From: Streptococcus australis
GTDB taxonomy: Bacteria > Bacillota > Bacilli > Lactobacillales > Streptococcaceae
Assembly: GCF_015553625.1 (NCBI RefSeq)
Contig: NZ_JADNGY010000002.1
Span: 234,800-298,799 of the forward strand
Direction of reading: 5' to 3'
Length of the DNA: 64,000 nt
This document shows, piece after piece, positions 19,274 through 26,250 of the stretch. A program made the position numbers and the translations under genes. A model generated the notes under the pieces. It worked only from the letters and a program-made list of their open reading frames with translations, was not told the origin of the DNA and ran no database searches. Within the stretch, counting starts at the first letter, position 1, and each line of letters starts with the position of its first letter.

Positions 19274-19888
19274 CTACAGTAGCAAGGTCCCTATTAATAC
19301 AAGGATAGTGGAAATCATAGATGGAATTTGAATAGCTAACCAAGCTGGATCACCAGCAAAAAGCATGGACGCAAAATAGAGAGTTACTGAAACAAATAGC
19401 ATCGTCTTATTAGCCGTTTTCGTTCCAATGCCAAGCAAGACTGTCGCAGCAATGTAACAAGTAAGGTAAGAGCCCAAAAAGAACAAAAAGACAATCGCCC
19501 ATCCTCCCATTAACACAGCACTACCTATAAAAAGCATCAGTAAGCCCATATTTACGAAAAATACAAGAGTTAGAAGGCCCCTATTAGGAACAGAATTTTC
19601 TGGGGCTTGCTCCATTATTGATGGCTGAGCAGGATTTTCTGGACCTTGATCCGCCATTTGTGGTTGAACAGGATTTTCTAGACCTTGATACGTCATTGGT
19701 GGCTGAGCAGGATTTTCTGGACCTTGATACGTCATTGGTGGCTGAACAGGATTTTCTAGGCCTTGTTCTGCCATTGGTGGCTGAACAGGGTTTTCTGGGC
19801 CTTGATCCCCCATTCGTTGCTGAATAGATTCTTCAGGCATTCCGTCTTTGTCTTGGTTTGTTTCACAATTTAGCTGTTGATCTGTCAT
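19274..19888 (-). CDS. Small membrane protein, type A, with 13-residue repeats
   Basis: Not recognised as a named family. 204 residues: a hydrophilic N-terminal half with five 13-residue repeats rich in Pro, Gln, Glu and Asn (unit like GPENPVQPPMAEQ), then about four hydrophobic segments (from about residue 104). The C-terminal half shares N-K-T, S-x-x-LYF and DP with the neighbouring genes at 20083, 20955 and 21582. The first residues MTDQQ and the early Gln/Pro-rich part pair it with the gene at 20955 (type A). AGGAGAAAATT precedes the ATG. Probably a cytoplasmic-tailed membrane protein; function unknown. Confidence 0.75.
   Translation of the reverse strand: MTDQQLNCETNQDKDGMPEESIQQRMGDQGPENPVQPPMAEQGLENPVQPPMTYQGPENPAQPPMTYQGLENPVQPQMADQGPENPAQPSIMEQAPENSVPNRGLLTLVFFVNMGLLMLFIGSAVLMGGWAIVFLFFLGSYLTCYIAATVLLGIGTKTANKTMLFVSVTLYFASMLFAGDPAWLAIQIPSMISTILVLIGTLLL
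19589..19822 (-). repeat. 39-bp in-frame tandem repeats
   Basis: Five 39-bp units and diverged edges inside the gene at 19274-19888, each encoding 13 residues. Units differ at only a few bases, for example GGCTGAACAGG against GGCTGAGCAGG. A change in copy number would keep the frame and alter only tail length. Confidence 0.85.
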
Positions 19889-20082
19889 AATTTTCTCCTG
19901 ACATTTTTCTAAAATATTTTGCTTTTCTTAAAAAGCTGGAATAAACGATTTTATAAGTGATATTCACTGAATTCTTCCATGCCTCTAATGACATTTTAAA
20001 AATATACAAGTTGATAGAATTTCTTGACTCGATAAGATCATTGATCAAGCAAATACTGATTTAAAAGAGTTAACATCCCTGT

Positions 20083-20532
20083 TTAATATCTCAATACTTC
20101 TTTAACTTCTTTCGCTAGGATTGTTCCTATTAAAACAAGAATAGCCAAAACTATCGGTGCAACTCGGAAAACTCCCCAGTCTGGATCATAAGCTAAAATA
20201 ATGGACAGTATATAAAGTACGAAACTCGTATAGAGTAGCGTTTTATTTCCTTTCTCCATCCCTATTCTAAGAAAAATGGCCCCAATAGCAATACTTAATA
20301 AGTTTGGTCCTAGAAAAATTAAAATGAAAAGTCCCCAAGCATTACCCGAAAGTGCAAAGTAAGAGATAAACAATACAAGATAGATAATGGATAAGTAAAA
20401 GGCGACTGAAAGAAGAATGGAAGTAAATTTGATTTTTGTTGGATAATTCTGGATAGATGCCGAATAAAAACCATCTCCACTTATCCTAATCGTATCTTTA
20501 GTTTCTTCAAAATTATTCTGCTGATTTGGCAT
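20083..20532 (-). CDS. Small membrane protein, type B
   Basis: Unrecognised 149-residue protein with a soluble N terminus of about 35 residues and four hydrophobic segments (about 36-56, 67-85, 95-112, 120-140). It shares FTSILLS, AFYLSIIYLVLFI and LLYTSFVLY with the gene at 21582, to which it is clearly a recent duplicate (type B), and the NKT-LYTS-LAYDPD core with the type A genes. It ends with a short charged tail (KEVKEVLRY). No catalytic motif is visible. The preceding 420 bp hold a decayed gene. Confidence 0.72.
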   Translation of the reverse strand: MPNQQNNFEETKDTIRISGDGFYSASIQNYPTKIKFTSILLSVAFYLSIIYLVLFISYFALSGNAWGLFILIFLGPNLLSIAIGAIFLRIGMEKGNKTLLYTSFVLYILSIILAYDPDWGVFRVAPIVLAILVLIGTILAKEVKEVLRY

Positions 20533-20591
20533 AGCATTCTCCTCCCTTTTCTTATTACTTTATTTATGTTTTCTCTTAAAACATTTATACA

Positions 20592-20812
20592 CTATTTCAT
20601 CATTCTTTTCATTAACCGTAAGACAACTGGAATCCTACCAAGGAATTGCAGGATAGTGACGCCCAAGGAAACCAACGGAACGATCGGATACCAGTTATGC
20701 TCTTTTCTAATCGAAGAACATAATCGTACCCGATCCATTTTCACTACCTGCTATCCAAACAGTCGAAATATAAAGAAAGGTTATAAAATAAATTAGCCCG
20801 GATACCATTTAT
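20592..20812 (-). pseudogene. Decayed small membrane protein, type X, copy 1
   Basis: The 421-bp gap between the genes at 20083 and 20955 contains a broken frame. One frame encodes GLIYFITFLYISTVWIAG and stops at a TAG near 20714. The +1 frame continues as EHNWYPIVPLVSLGVTILQF and ends in LMKRMMK and a stop at 20592. Together they give a two-helix membrane protein interrupted by a frameshift. The same C-terminal MKRMMK appears in the relic at 22060-22260. Confidence 0.6.
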
Positions 20813-20954
20813 TTCTAGACATTTATTTAACTCCACTTTCAAAGTAAAGTATAAATTGATTTATTACCTCTCATTATACCACAATTTGTAACCGCTTCCT
20901 CCATGTTTTCTCGCTATATAAAAAAGATAGGATTTTTCGCCCTATCTTCTATAA

Positions 20955-21446
20955 TTACTCTCCATTATCAAACATTACAGTTCCGAAAAAAACCACTATA
21001 GCTATTACAAGAGGCATAAACAAAAATATTCCCCCAGCTGGGTCATACGCTAAAATCATCGAAACAAAATATAAAACTGCGGATGTATAGAGAGTTGTTC
21101 TATTCCCCATCGTCTTTCCGTTCCAAAGCAGGAGGGTCGCAATGATAATACAGAGAAAATGGAGCTGTAGCATAATTGTCCATTCTATAAGTACGATTGC
21201 GCCGAGTAGAGACCATCCTAGGTATATAGTTGCCAAAACAAGTGCAATAGATAGTACTAGCGTACTTCCGACTCTTTTTTCTGGCTTCATCTCATTGTTA
21301 GAAAGGAGACTATCTCCTAAAACATATGCCTCTTTATCTTTATTATTTTGGGGATTCTGCTCTTCCCCCACCATGGGTGGCTGAACAGCCCCTTCAGGCA
21401 CATGATTATACTCTTGGTTTGATTCAGAATTTTGTTGATCTGTCAT
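20955..21446 (-). CDS. Small membrane protein, type A
   Basis: Unrecognised 163-residue protein. The N terminus (MTDQQNSESNQ, then PEGAVQPPMVG) resembles the type A gene at 19274 but lacks the amplified repeats. Four hydrophobic segments follow (about 62-82, 86-108, 120-137, 142-160). The core NRTTLYTSAVLYFVSMILAY is shared with all four paralogues. AGGAGAAAGTT precedes the ATG, nearly identical to the sequence before 19888. Function unknown. Confidence 0.72.
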   Translation of the reverse strand: MTDQQNSESNQEYNHVPEGAVQPPMVGEEQNPQNNKDKEAYVLGDSLLSNNEMKPEKRVGSTLVLSIALVLATIYLGWSLLGAIVLIEWTIMLQLHFLCIIIATLLLWNGKTMGNRTTLYTSAVLYFVSMILAYDPAGGIFLFMPLVIAIVVFFGTVMFDNGE

Positions 21447-21581
21447 AACTTTCTCCTAAAGTACTTCCTTATTCTTTCAAAGAATAGCACTCAAAAATCG
21501 ACAGGAAGAATTGATTTAATTATAGCTTGGATCGGCCCGAATACTTTTTATTGAGTAGAGTTGTCCATCCCTATCTTTTCA

Positions 21582-22010
21582 TTAATAGCTATTTTCGTCT
21601 TCAACTAAGAGGTTTCCAATTAAAACCAGAATAACTAGCAGTAACTGTGCAATTCGAAAAAATTCCAAGTCTAGATCAATACCCAAGATGATAGACAGCA
21701 GATAAAGTACGAAACTTGTATAGAGCAAGTTTTTGTTTCTTCTCTTCATCCCTAGTCGAAGTAAAATGGCACCAATAGCAACACCTAAGAAGTTTGGTGA
21801 TAGAAAAATCAACATGAAAAGTACCGCGATATTAAAGTAATAGATAAACAATACAAGATAGATAATGGATAAGTAAAAGGCCGCTGAAAGAAGAATGGAT
21901 GTAAATCCGATTTTTGTTGGATGATTCTGAATAGATGCAGAAGTAAAACCATCTTCACTTATACTGCTATGTTCTTTATTTTCTTCAAAATGTTTCTCTT
22001 GGTCTGTCAT
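21582..22010 (-). CDS. Small membrane protein, type B
   Basis: Unrecognised 142-residue protein, close relative of the gene at 20083: both have a short acidic N terminus, ASIQN(H/Y)PTKI, FTSILLS, a YLSIIYLVLFI helix and LLYTSFVLY. The DP pair conserved in the other copies is changed to IDLDLEF here, and a few residues are missing in the second helix. Four hydrophobic segments. First intact gene of the cluster in the direction of transcription, preceded by a relic. Confidence 0.72.
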   Translation of the reverse strand: MTDQEKHFEENKEHSSISEDGFTSASIQNHPTKIGFTSILLSAAFYLSIIYLVLFIYYFNIAVLFMLIFLSPNFLGVAIGAILLRLGMKRRNKNLLYTSFVLYLLSIILGIDLDLEFFRIAQLLLVILVLIGNLLVEDENSY

Positions 22011-22059
22011 AGCTTTCCCTACCCTTCTTTTTTATATTTTCTTTTAACACCATTATACA

Positions 22060-22260
22060 TGATTTCATCATTCTTTTCATGATACTTACTGTTAAGATGA
22101 CTTGAAATGTCAGCCATAAAAGAAGCAAAAGCAATGACAGCACGATGACAGGGAGATTCTCTCCATTTTCAGGCTGTCCGGATAAGAGTATGACTACTTG
22201 ATAAAGAGCACCAAAACCCTAAACAAGCAAGATAATTTGGTAGCAAATTTGACATGTCAT
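22060..22260 (-). pseudogene. Decayed small membrane protein, type X, copy 2
   Basis: This region upstream of the gene at 21582 reads MTCQICYQIILLV, an in-frame TAG (22219-22221), then GFGALYQVVILLSGQPENG and a second hydrophobic stretch ending in SIMKRMMK. It aligns with the relic at 20592-20812 in position, helices and last residues, and the DNA around MKRMMK is almost identical in the two. No further gene is seen in the 310-bp gap 22011-22320. Confidence 0.55.
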
Positions 22261-22320
22261 CACAATCTCTTTTCTCTAGACGAATCAGTGAAGCGTGATC
22301 TCAAAAACAAAGTTTCTTTT

Positions 22321-22788
22321 TTAAATAAAATCTGCCTCTGCAATAGCTTCTTTGACCTCTTCCAATGGGAGGTGGACCAGTTCTACTTCTTTTTCACGAT
22401 AGAGATACTGAGCATATTCGTCAATGCGGTATTGATGGATATAAACAACCCGCTTGCAGCCAACTTGAAGCAGTTGCTTGGTACAGTTGAGGCAAGGGAA
22501 ATGGGTCACATAAGCTGTGAAACCTTTGGGAATCCCCCGTTCCGCTCCCTGTAAAATGGCATTGACTTCTGCATGGAGGGTCCGAACACAATGTCCTTCC
22601 ACCATGAGACAGTCATGATCCAAGCAATGTTCTGTACCAGAGACAGAGCCATTATAGCCCGTCGCAATCACCTTATGATCCTTGACCAATACAGCACCCA
22701 CCTTGGCTCGCTTACAGGTTGCTCGATTTGATATTAACAAAGCCTGTGCTGCAAAATACTCATCCCAGGCTAACCGTTTGTGTCCCAC
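22321..22788 (-). CDS. comEB: dCMP deaminase (ComE operon protein 2 type)
   Basis: Deaminates dCMP to dUMP for thymidylate synthesis. Zinc ligands are visible in TLHAEVNAIL (His, with catalytic Glu) and PCLNC (two Cys). I place the start at a GTG (22788) because AAGGAGG lies eight bases upstream and the result is 155 residues, the usual streptococcal length. The ATG at 22827 lies inside a TGCTATAAT promoter box and cannot be translated from it; an ATG at 22806 is the other option. Despite the name it is a metabolic enzyme, not a DNA uptake protein. Confidence 0.9.
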   Translation of the reverse strand: MGHKRLAWDEYFAAQALLISNRATCKRAKVGAVLVKDHKVIATGYNGSVSGTEHCLDHDCLMVEGHCVRTLHAEVNAILQGAERGIPKGFTAYVTHFPCLNCTKQLLQVGCKRVVYIHQYRIDEYAQYLYREKEVELVHLPLEEVKEAIAEADFI

Positions 22789-22884
22789 AGTCTTGTCCTC
22801 CTTCATAAACCTTCTAATTTTTTTCATTATAGCACGAAATCAGCTGAAATAAAAGAAGTCATTGTCACAACCGATTCCTTCATC

Positions 22885-22913
22885 TAAAAAAAGAGACCCA
22901 AATGGATCTCTTT
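22885..22913 (-). terminator. Intrinsic terminator after rplT
   Basis: On the minus strand AAAGAGATCC, a short loop and GGGTCTCTTT are followed by a T-run, directly after the rplT stop codon. Confidence 0.85.
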
Positions 22914-22918
22914 ATCAA

Positions 22919-23278
22919 TTATTTACCAAGTTTTGCTTTTGCTGCGTCTGCAAGAGCTGTGAAAGCTGCTGCATCGTTAACAGCCAAGTCAGCAAGCATT
23001 TTACGGTTTACTTCGATCTCAGCCAATTTCAAACCATGCATCAATTGTGAGTATGAAAGACCGTTCATACGAGCTGCCGCATTGATACGTGTGATCCACA
23101 ATTTGCGGAAGTCACGTTTCTTTTGACGACGGTCACGGTATGCATAGTAGTAAGAGTTCATTACTTGTTCTTTTGCAGTACGGAACAAGATGTGTTTAGC
23201 TCCATAGTAACCTTTAGCTAATTTAAGAATACGTTTACGACGTTTGCGTGATACAACGCCACCTTTAACACGTGCCAT
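22919..23278 (-). CDS. rplT: Ribosomal protein L20
   Basis: 119 residues, the normal length, with the basic N-terminal [19 protein letters not shown] and conserved [15 protein letters not shown]. Binds 23S rRNA early in 50S assembly. Last gene of infC-rpmI-rplT. In Firmicutes L20 represses its own operon through the leader RNA, which is present here upstream of infC. Confidence 0.98.
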   Translation of the reverse strand: MARVKGGVVSRKRRKRILKLAKGYYGAKHILFRTAKEQVMNSYYYAYRDRRQKKRDFRKLWITRINAAARMNGLSYSQLMHGLKLAEIEVNRKMLADLAVNDAAAFTALADAAKAKLGK

Positions 23279-23327
23279 TTATATTTCCTCCAATATTTCC
23301 TAGAATTCTTTACTTACAAATACGCGA

Positions 23328-23528
23328 TTATTTCAAGCGAGTAAGCATTGCTTTAATACGTTTGAAATCTCCTGAATGCACCATAGATGCTTTACGAAGA
23401 TGACGACGTTGTTTCTTAGTTTTTCCGTGGAAACGGTGAGAAGTGTAAGCACGGAAACGTTTAAGTCCACCAGAACCTGTACGTTTGAAACGTTTAGCTG
23501 ATGCGCGGTGTGTTTTTTGTTTTGGCAT
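23328..23528 (-). CDS. rpmI: Ribosomal protein L35
   Basis: 66 residues, very basic, starting [15 protein letters not shown] and containing [17 protein letters not shown]. Middle gene of the infC operon, with AAAGGAGAAAAT ahead of its ATG. Confidence 0.98.
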   Translation of the reverse strand: MPKQKTHRASAKRFKRTGSGGLKRFRAYTSHRFHGKTKKQRRHLRKASMVHSGDFKRIKAMLTRLK

Positions 23529-23561
23529 GATATTTTCTCCTTTTTTTAACTTTCTGACAGA

Positions 23562-24083
23562 TTATTTCTTGTCAGTTGCTGGTGCCAACTGCATGAACAT
23601 TTGACGACCATCCATTTTAGCACGTTGTTCGATGATAGCAATATCTTGAGTTGCTTCAGCGAAATCGGCTAAAACTTTTGCCCCAATCTCTTTATGGGTG
23701 ATCATACGACCCTTAAAGCGAATGGAAACCTTCACTTTGTTCCCTTTTTCAAGGAACTTACGAGCATTGCGAAGTTTCGTATCGAAATCACCCTTGTCAA
23801 TAACTGGGCTCAATCGAACTTCTTTCACGGTCACAACGCTTTGTTTTTTGCGTTGTTCTTTTTGTTTCTTCTGGTACTCAAATTTGAACTTACCGTAGTC
23901 CATAATTTTCGCAACAGGAGGTTTAGCTTGAGGTTGAATGAGAACCAAGTCCACATTAGCGTCGTCCGCAAGTGCTTGCGCTTCACCAAGTGGTTTGATA
24001 CCCAATTGTTCGCCCTCAAGACCGATTAAGCGAACTTCACGTACACGAATTTCATCATTGATGAATAAGTCTTGCTTTGCTAT
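23562..24083 (-). CDS. infC: Translation initiation factor IF-3
   Basis: Controls start-codon choice and subunit splitting. The N-domain begins [20 protein letters not shown], followed by a lysine-rich linker and the C-domain with [16 protein letters not shown]. The start is unusual: GAGGTGA, a long match to the anti-Shine-Dalgarno, lies five bases before an ATA (24083), giving 173 residues. A rare start codon is a known autoregulatory feature of infC, where IF-3 discriminates against its own message. Alternatives are a GTG at 24092, too close to the ribosome binding site, and a TTG at 24119, which lies in the T-tract of the leader terminator. The exact start is inferred. Confidence 0.93.
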   Translation of the reverse strand: MAKQDLFINDEIRVREVRLIGLEGEQLGIKPLGEAQALADDANVDLVLIQPQAKPPVAKIMDYGKFKFEYQKKQKEQRKKQSVVTVKEVRLSPVIDKGDFDTKLRNARKFLEKGNKVKVSIRFKGRMITHKEIGAKVLADFAEATQDIAIIEQRAKMDGRQMFMQLAPATDKK

Positions 24084-24114
24084 GGTTTTCACCTCTTTTT
24101 TTATTTTAGAGAAA

Positions 24115-24258
24115 AACAAGAGCGGACTTGCTAACGCAAACCCGCACTACATGATTATAGTTCATTTCTGAAACTTGATCCGTAGGGGCCAGACAACGTT
24201 AGTCGCAAGGCGAGAAGTTCTCACTTCTGCTTTTCTCAACTTTTATATGATATCAAGT
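24115..24258 (-). promoter_or_regulatory. L20 leader of the infC operon, with terminator
   Basis: Minus-strand leader containing AGAAGTGAGAACTTCT, CGCCTTGCGACTAACG and TGTCTGGCCCCTACGG, typical of the Firmicutes L20 leader. It ends in the stem GCGGGTTTGC/GCAAGTCCGC followed by TCTTGTTTTTC, an attenuator. L20 binding is expected to favour termination upstream of infC. Confidence 0.85.
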
Positions 24259-24942
24259 TTATGATGGATTGTCAAGGATTTTTTTTGCTTTTTCTTCAAT
24301 AAATGCAACCACTTGATCAATTCCGACACCAGTCGTATCAAAATGAATGGCATCGTCTGCTGGTTTCAATGGCGAAACCTCTCGGTGACTGTCTTTGTAG
24401 TCCCGCTCAGCAATTTCTTTTTTCAATACTTCTAAATCTGTTTCAATGCCCTTGCTCAAATTTTCCTTATAGCGACGTTCTGCACGTTCTTCTACAGAAG
24501 CCACTAGGAAAATCTTCAATTCTGCATCTGGTAAGACAACCGTCCCAATATCACGACCGTCCATGACGATCCCACCTTGAGCAGCAATCTGTTGTTGCTG
24601 AGCTACCAAGCGCTCACGGACAGGAGCCAAGGCAGATACCCAAGAGACATTATTGGTCACTTCATTGTCACGAATTGGATGAGTCACATCGACATCAGCT
24701 ACGAAGACTAATTGTTGCCCGTCTTCAGAGCGCCCAAAGCTCACAGGATATTGGTTCAGCAAATCAACCAACTGGTCAACATCTGCTTCGGTCAGATCAT
24801 GACGAAGAGCCAGATAGGTCGCTGCGCGATACATGGCACCCGTATCGAGATAAGTGTAGCCTAAATTTTTAGCAATAATCTTAGCAACAGTTGACTTCCC
24901 GCTAGATGCAGGGCCATCAATCGCGATTTGAATCTGTTTCAT
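24259..24942 (-). CDS. cmk: Cytidylate kinase
   Basis: Phosphorylates CMP and dCMP. 227 residues with the P-loop GPASSGKST (9-17), [12 protein letters not shown], the substrate-binding MDGRDIGT and the lid region [10 protein letters not shown]. Only 10 bp downstream of the LysM gene, so likely its operon partner. No clear terminator separates it from the L20 leader that follows. Confidence 0.97.
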   Translation of the reverse strand: MKQIQIAIDGPASSGKSTVAKIIAKNLGYTYLDTGAMYRAATYLALRHDLTEADVDQLVDLLNQYPVSFGRSEDGQQLVFVADVDVTHPIRDNEVTNNVSWVSALAPVRERLVAQQQQIAAQGGIVMDGRDIGTVVLPDAELKIFLVASVEERAERRYKENLSKGIETDLEVLKKEIAERDYKDSHREVSPLKPADDAIHFDTTGVGIDQVVAFIEEKAKKILDNPS

Positions 24943-24952
24943 AGCTTATCCT

Positions 24953-25393
24953 TTATTTAATCTTGACGACATCTCCTGGATTTGCATACCATGATCCAGT
25001 AGACATGTGAGATGGATTCAGTTGCTCTAATTCGGCGATCGAAATGCCAGCACGCGCCGCAATTGCTGCTTCTCCTTCACCAGCTAGGACTGTAATCGTA
25101 CCTTCTTCAGATTCTTCTGCACTTGCTTCTTCTGTCTTTTCTGCAGCTGGAGCACTGCTTGCTGCAACGACTGTTGTTTCACCATTGTAGAAACCGCTCA
25201 TTTGTTTCTTCTTATCGCTTCCACCTGTAGAAAGGTAAACTAAGAAGCAGACCATCGCTACAATAATAATAAAGAAAATAATCGCCAAGATGGTCAACAA
25301 GCGATCAGCTTTTATCCCATTTAATTTGTTTGTTCGTTTCAATGTTTCTTCTCCGTCATCATAAATTTCTTCTTCCCATGGCTCTTTCGGCAT
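24953..25393 (-). CDS. LysM domain membrane protein (SAG1386/EF1546 type)
   Basis: 146 residues: an acidic cytoplasmic N terminus (MPKEPWEEEIYDDGEE), one membrane helix (about 29-55, LLTILAIIFFIIIVAMV), an Ala/Glu/Ser-rich external linker and a C-terminal LysM motif (about 100-146, ending GDVVKIK) that should bind peptidoglycan. The ATG at 25393 has AAGGAGGAAGTT in front; a longer frame up to 25426 would remove that site. Precedes cmk. The biological role is unknown, but location at the wall-membrane interface is well supported. Confidence 0.85.
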   Translation of the reverse strand: MPKEPWEEEIYDDGEETLKRTNKLNGIKADRLLTILAIIFFIIIVAMVCFLVYLSTGGSDKKKQMSGFYNGETTVVAASSAPAAEKTEEASAEESEEGTITVLAGEGEAAIAARAGISIAELEQLNPSHMSTGSWYANPGDVVKIK

Positions 25394-25403
25394 AACTTCC
25401 TCC

Positions 25404-25439
25404 TTGTGTTTTCCTGTTAAAATCATTACAATATAGATA
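25404..25439 (+). promoter_or_regulatory. Promoter giving a leaderless ferredoxin message
   Basis: TTGTGT (25404-25409), 17 bp, TACAAT (25427-25432), and the ATG at 25439 exactly seven bases after the -10 box. There is no Shine-Dalgarno sequence. The -35 overlaps the complement of the ribosome binding site of the divergent LysM gene. Confidence 0.55.
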
Positions 25440-25636
25440 TGAAAATAACCTTAATACCTGAACGTTGTATCGCATGTGGCCTTTGCCAAACATATTCGGA
25501 CATTTTTGACTATCACGATAATGGCATCGTTAAGTTCGCTTCGGAAGATGAACTGTTGGAAAAAGAATTTCCTACCGATGCAACCATCCAAGAAGCTGTT
25601 AAAAATTGTCCGACCCGAGCTCTTATCAAAGATTAA
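25439..25636 (+). CDS. fer: 4Fe-4S ferredoxin
   Basis: 65 residues with CIACGLC near the N terminus (Cys 10, 13, 16) and a final Cys in NCPTRAL, the ligand set for a single [4Fe-4S] cluster. A small acidic electron carrier; its partner enzyme is not evident from neighbours. Divergent from the LysM gene and convergent with the EbsA-like gene, whose last codons overlap its end by 4 bp. Confidence 0.93.
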   Translation: MKITLIPERCIACGLCQTYSDIFDYHDNGIVKFASEDELLEKEFPTDATIQEAVKNCPTRALIKD

Positions 25637-26121
25637 GAGCTTTTTTCATTATTAGCGTAGTAGAGTTGATAATAGTCCACATGGATGAAGTTATCAGTCA
25701 ACTCAATCTCACCCTTGAAATGATCGTTCAAGGCCAAAGCATTAATAAAGTATTTTTTTGGCCACTTACGCATACAGAAAGTCCGACTTCTTGATCCATC
25801 GTTGAAAATTAACTTGATGGAATTCTTTGTGACTTCCACTTTTTCAATCGATGAAATCGGAACTTTTATAGGAGTTAACGGATTCGCCGTGATAATACGT
25901 AAAATCCCATCATCATAAATCGTAAAATAGCGATGCACTCCTACAGCCAGCAAGGCCATAAAGAGAAAGAATGAAAAGAGTACCACTGTCGGAATATTAG
26001 AACTCTCATACATCAGAGCTAGTCCAATAAAGACAGGTATAACCGATAAGGACCAATAGATAATCAGCATGGATAAATCAGGCTGCCAATGGTATCGGAT
26101 TTTCCCAAAAATCTTAATCAT
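25633..26121 (-). CDS. EbsA-like membrane protein
   Basis: 162 residues with two membrane helices close together (about 18-36 and 45-65) followed by a PH-like cytoplasmic domain (YDDGILRIITANPLTPIKVPISSIEKVEV). The layout matches the EbsA family annotated in enterococci and streptococci; its function is not established. GGAGGGGG stands upstream of the ATG. Its 3' end overlaps the convergent ferredoxin gene by 4 bp, so the two transcripts are antisense at their ends. Confidence 0.7.
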   Translation of the reverse strand: MIKIFGKIRYHWQPDLSMLIIYWSLSVIPVFIGLALMYESSNIPTVVLFSFFLFMALLAVGVHRYFTIYDDGILRIITANPLTPIKVPISSIEKVEVTKNSIKLIFNDGSRSRTFCMRKWPKKYFINALALNDHFKGEIELTDNFIHVDYYQLYYANNEKSS

Positions 26122-26160
26122 ATGCGGAACCCCCTCCTACTAGTTTAGCATAAAATCAAC

Positions 26161-26192
26161 AAAAATAGAACAGGAAAGCCTGTTCTATTTTT
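26161..26192 (-). terminator. Strong bidirectional terminator after the polysaccharide locus
   Basis: A perfect 14-bp stem AAAAATAGAACAGG/CCTGTTCTATTTTT with a four-base loop. It separates the glycerol-phosphate transferase gene from the EbsA-like gene and marks the 3' end of the polysaccharide locus. Confidence 0.9.
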
Positions 26193-26250
26193 AATAATTT
26201 CAGTAATCAAATAACTGAATGACAGCTTCAAGAAAGAGAGTCTTTTTCTA

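Noticed and set aside
19589..19822. CRISPR-like regular repetition
   Set aside because: The 39-bp units are contiguous without spacers and in frame with a protein.
19618..19827. Plus-strand ORF of 69 codons with periodic protein sequence
   Set aside because: It is the antisense reading of the 39-bp repeats in the minus-strand gene; no start signals.
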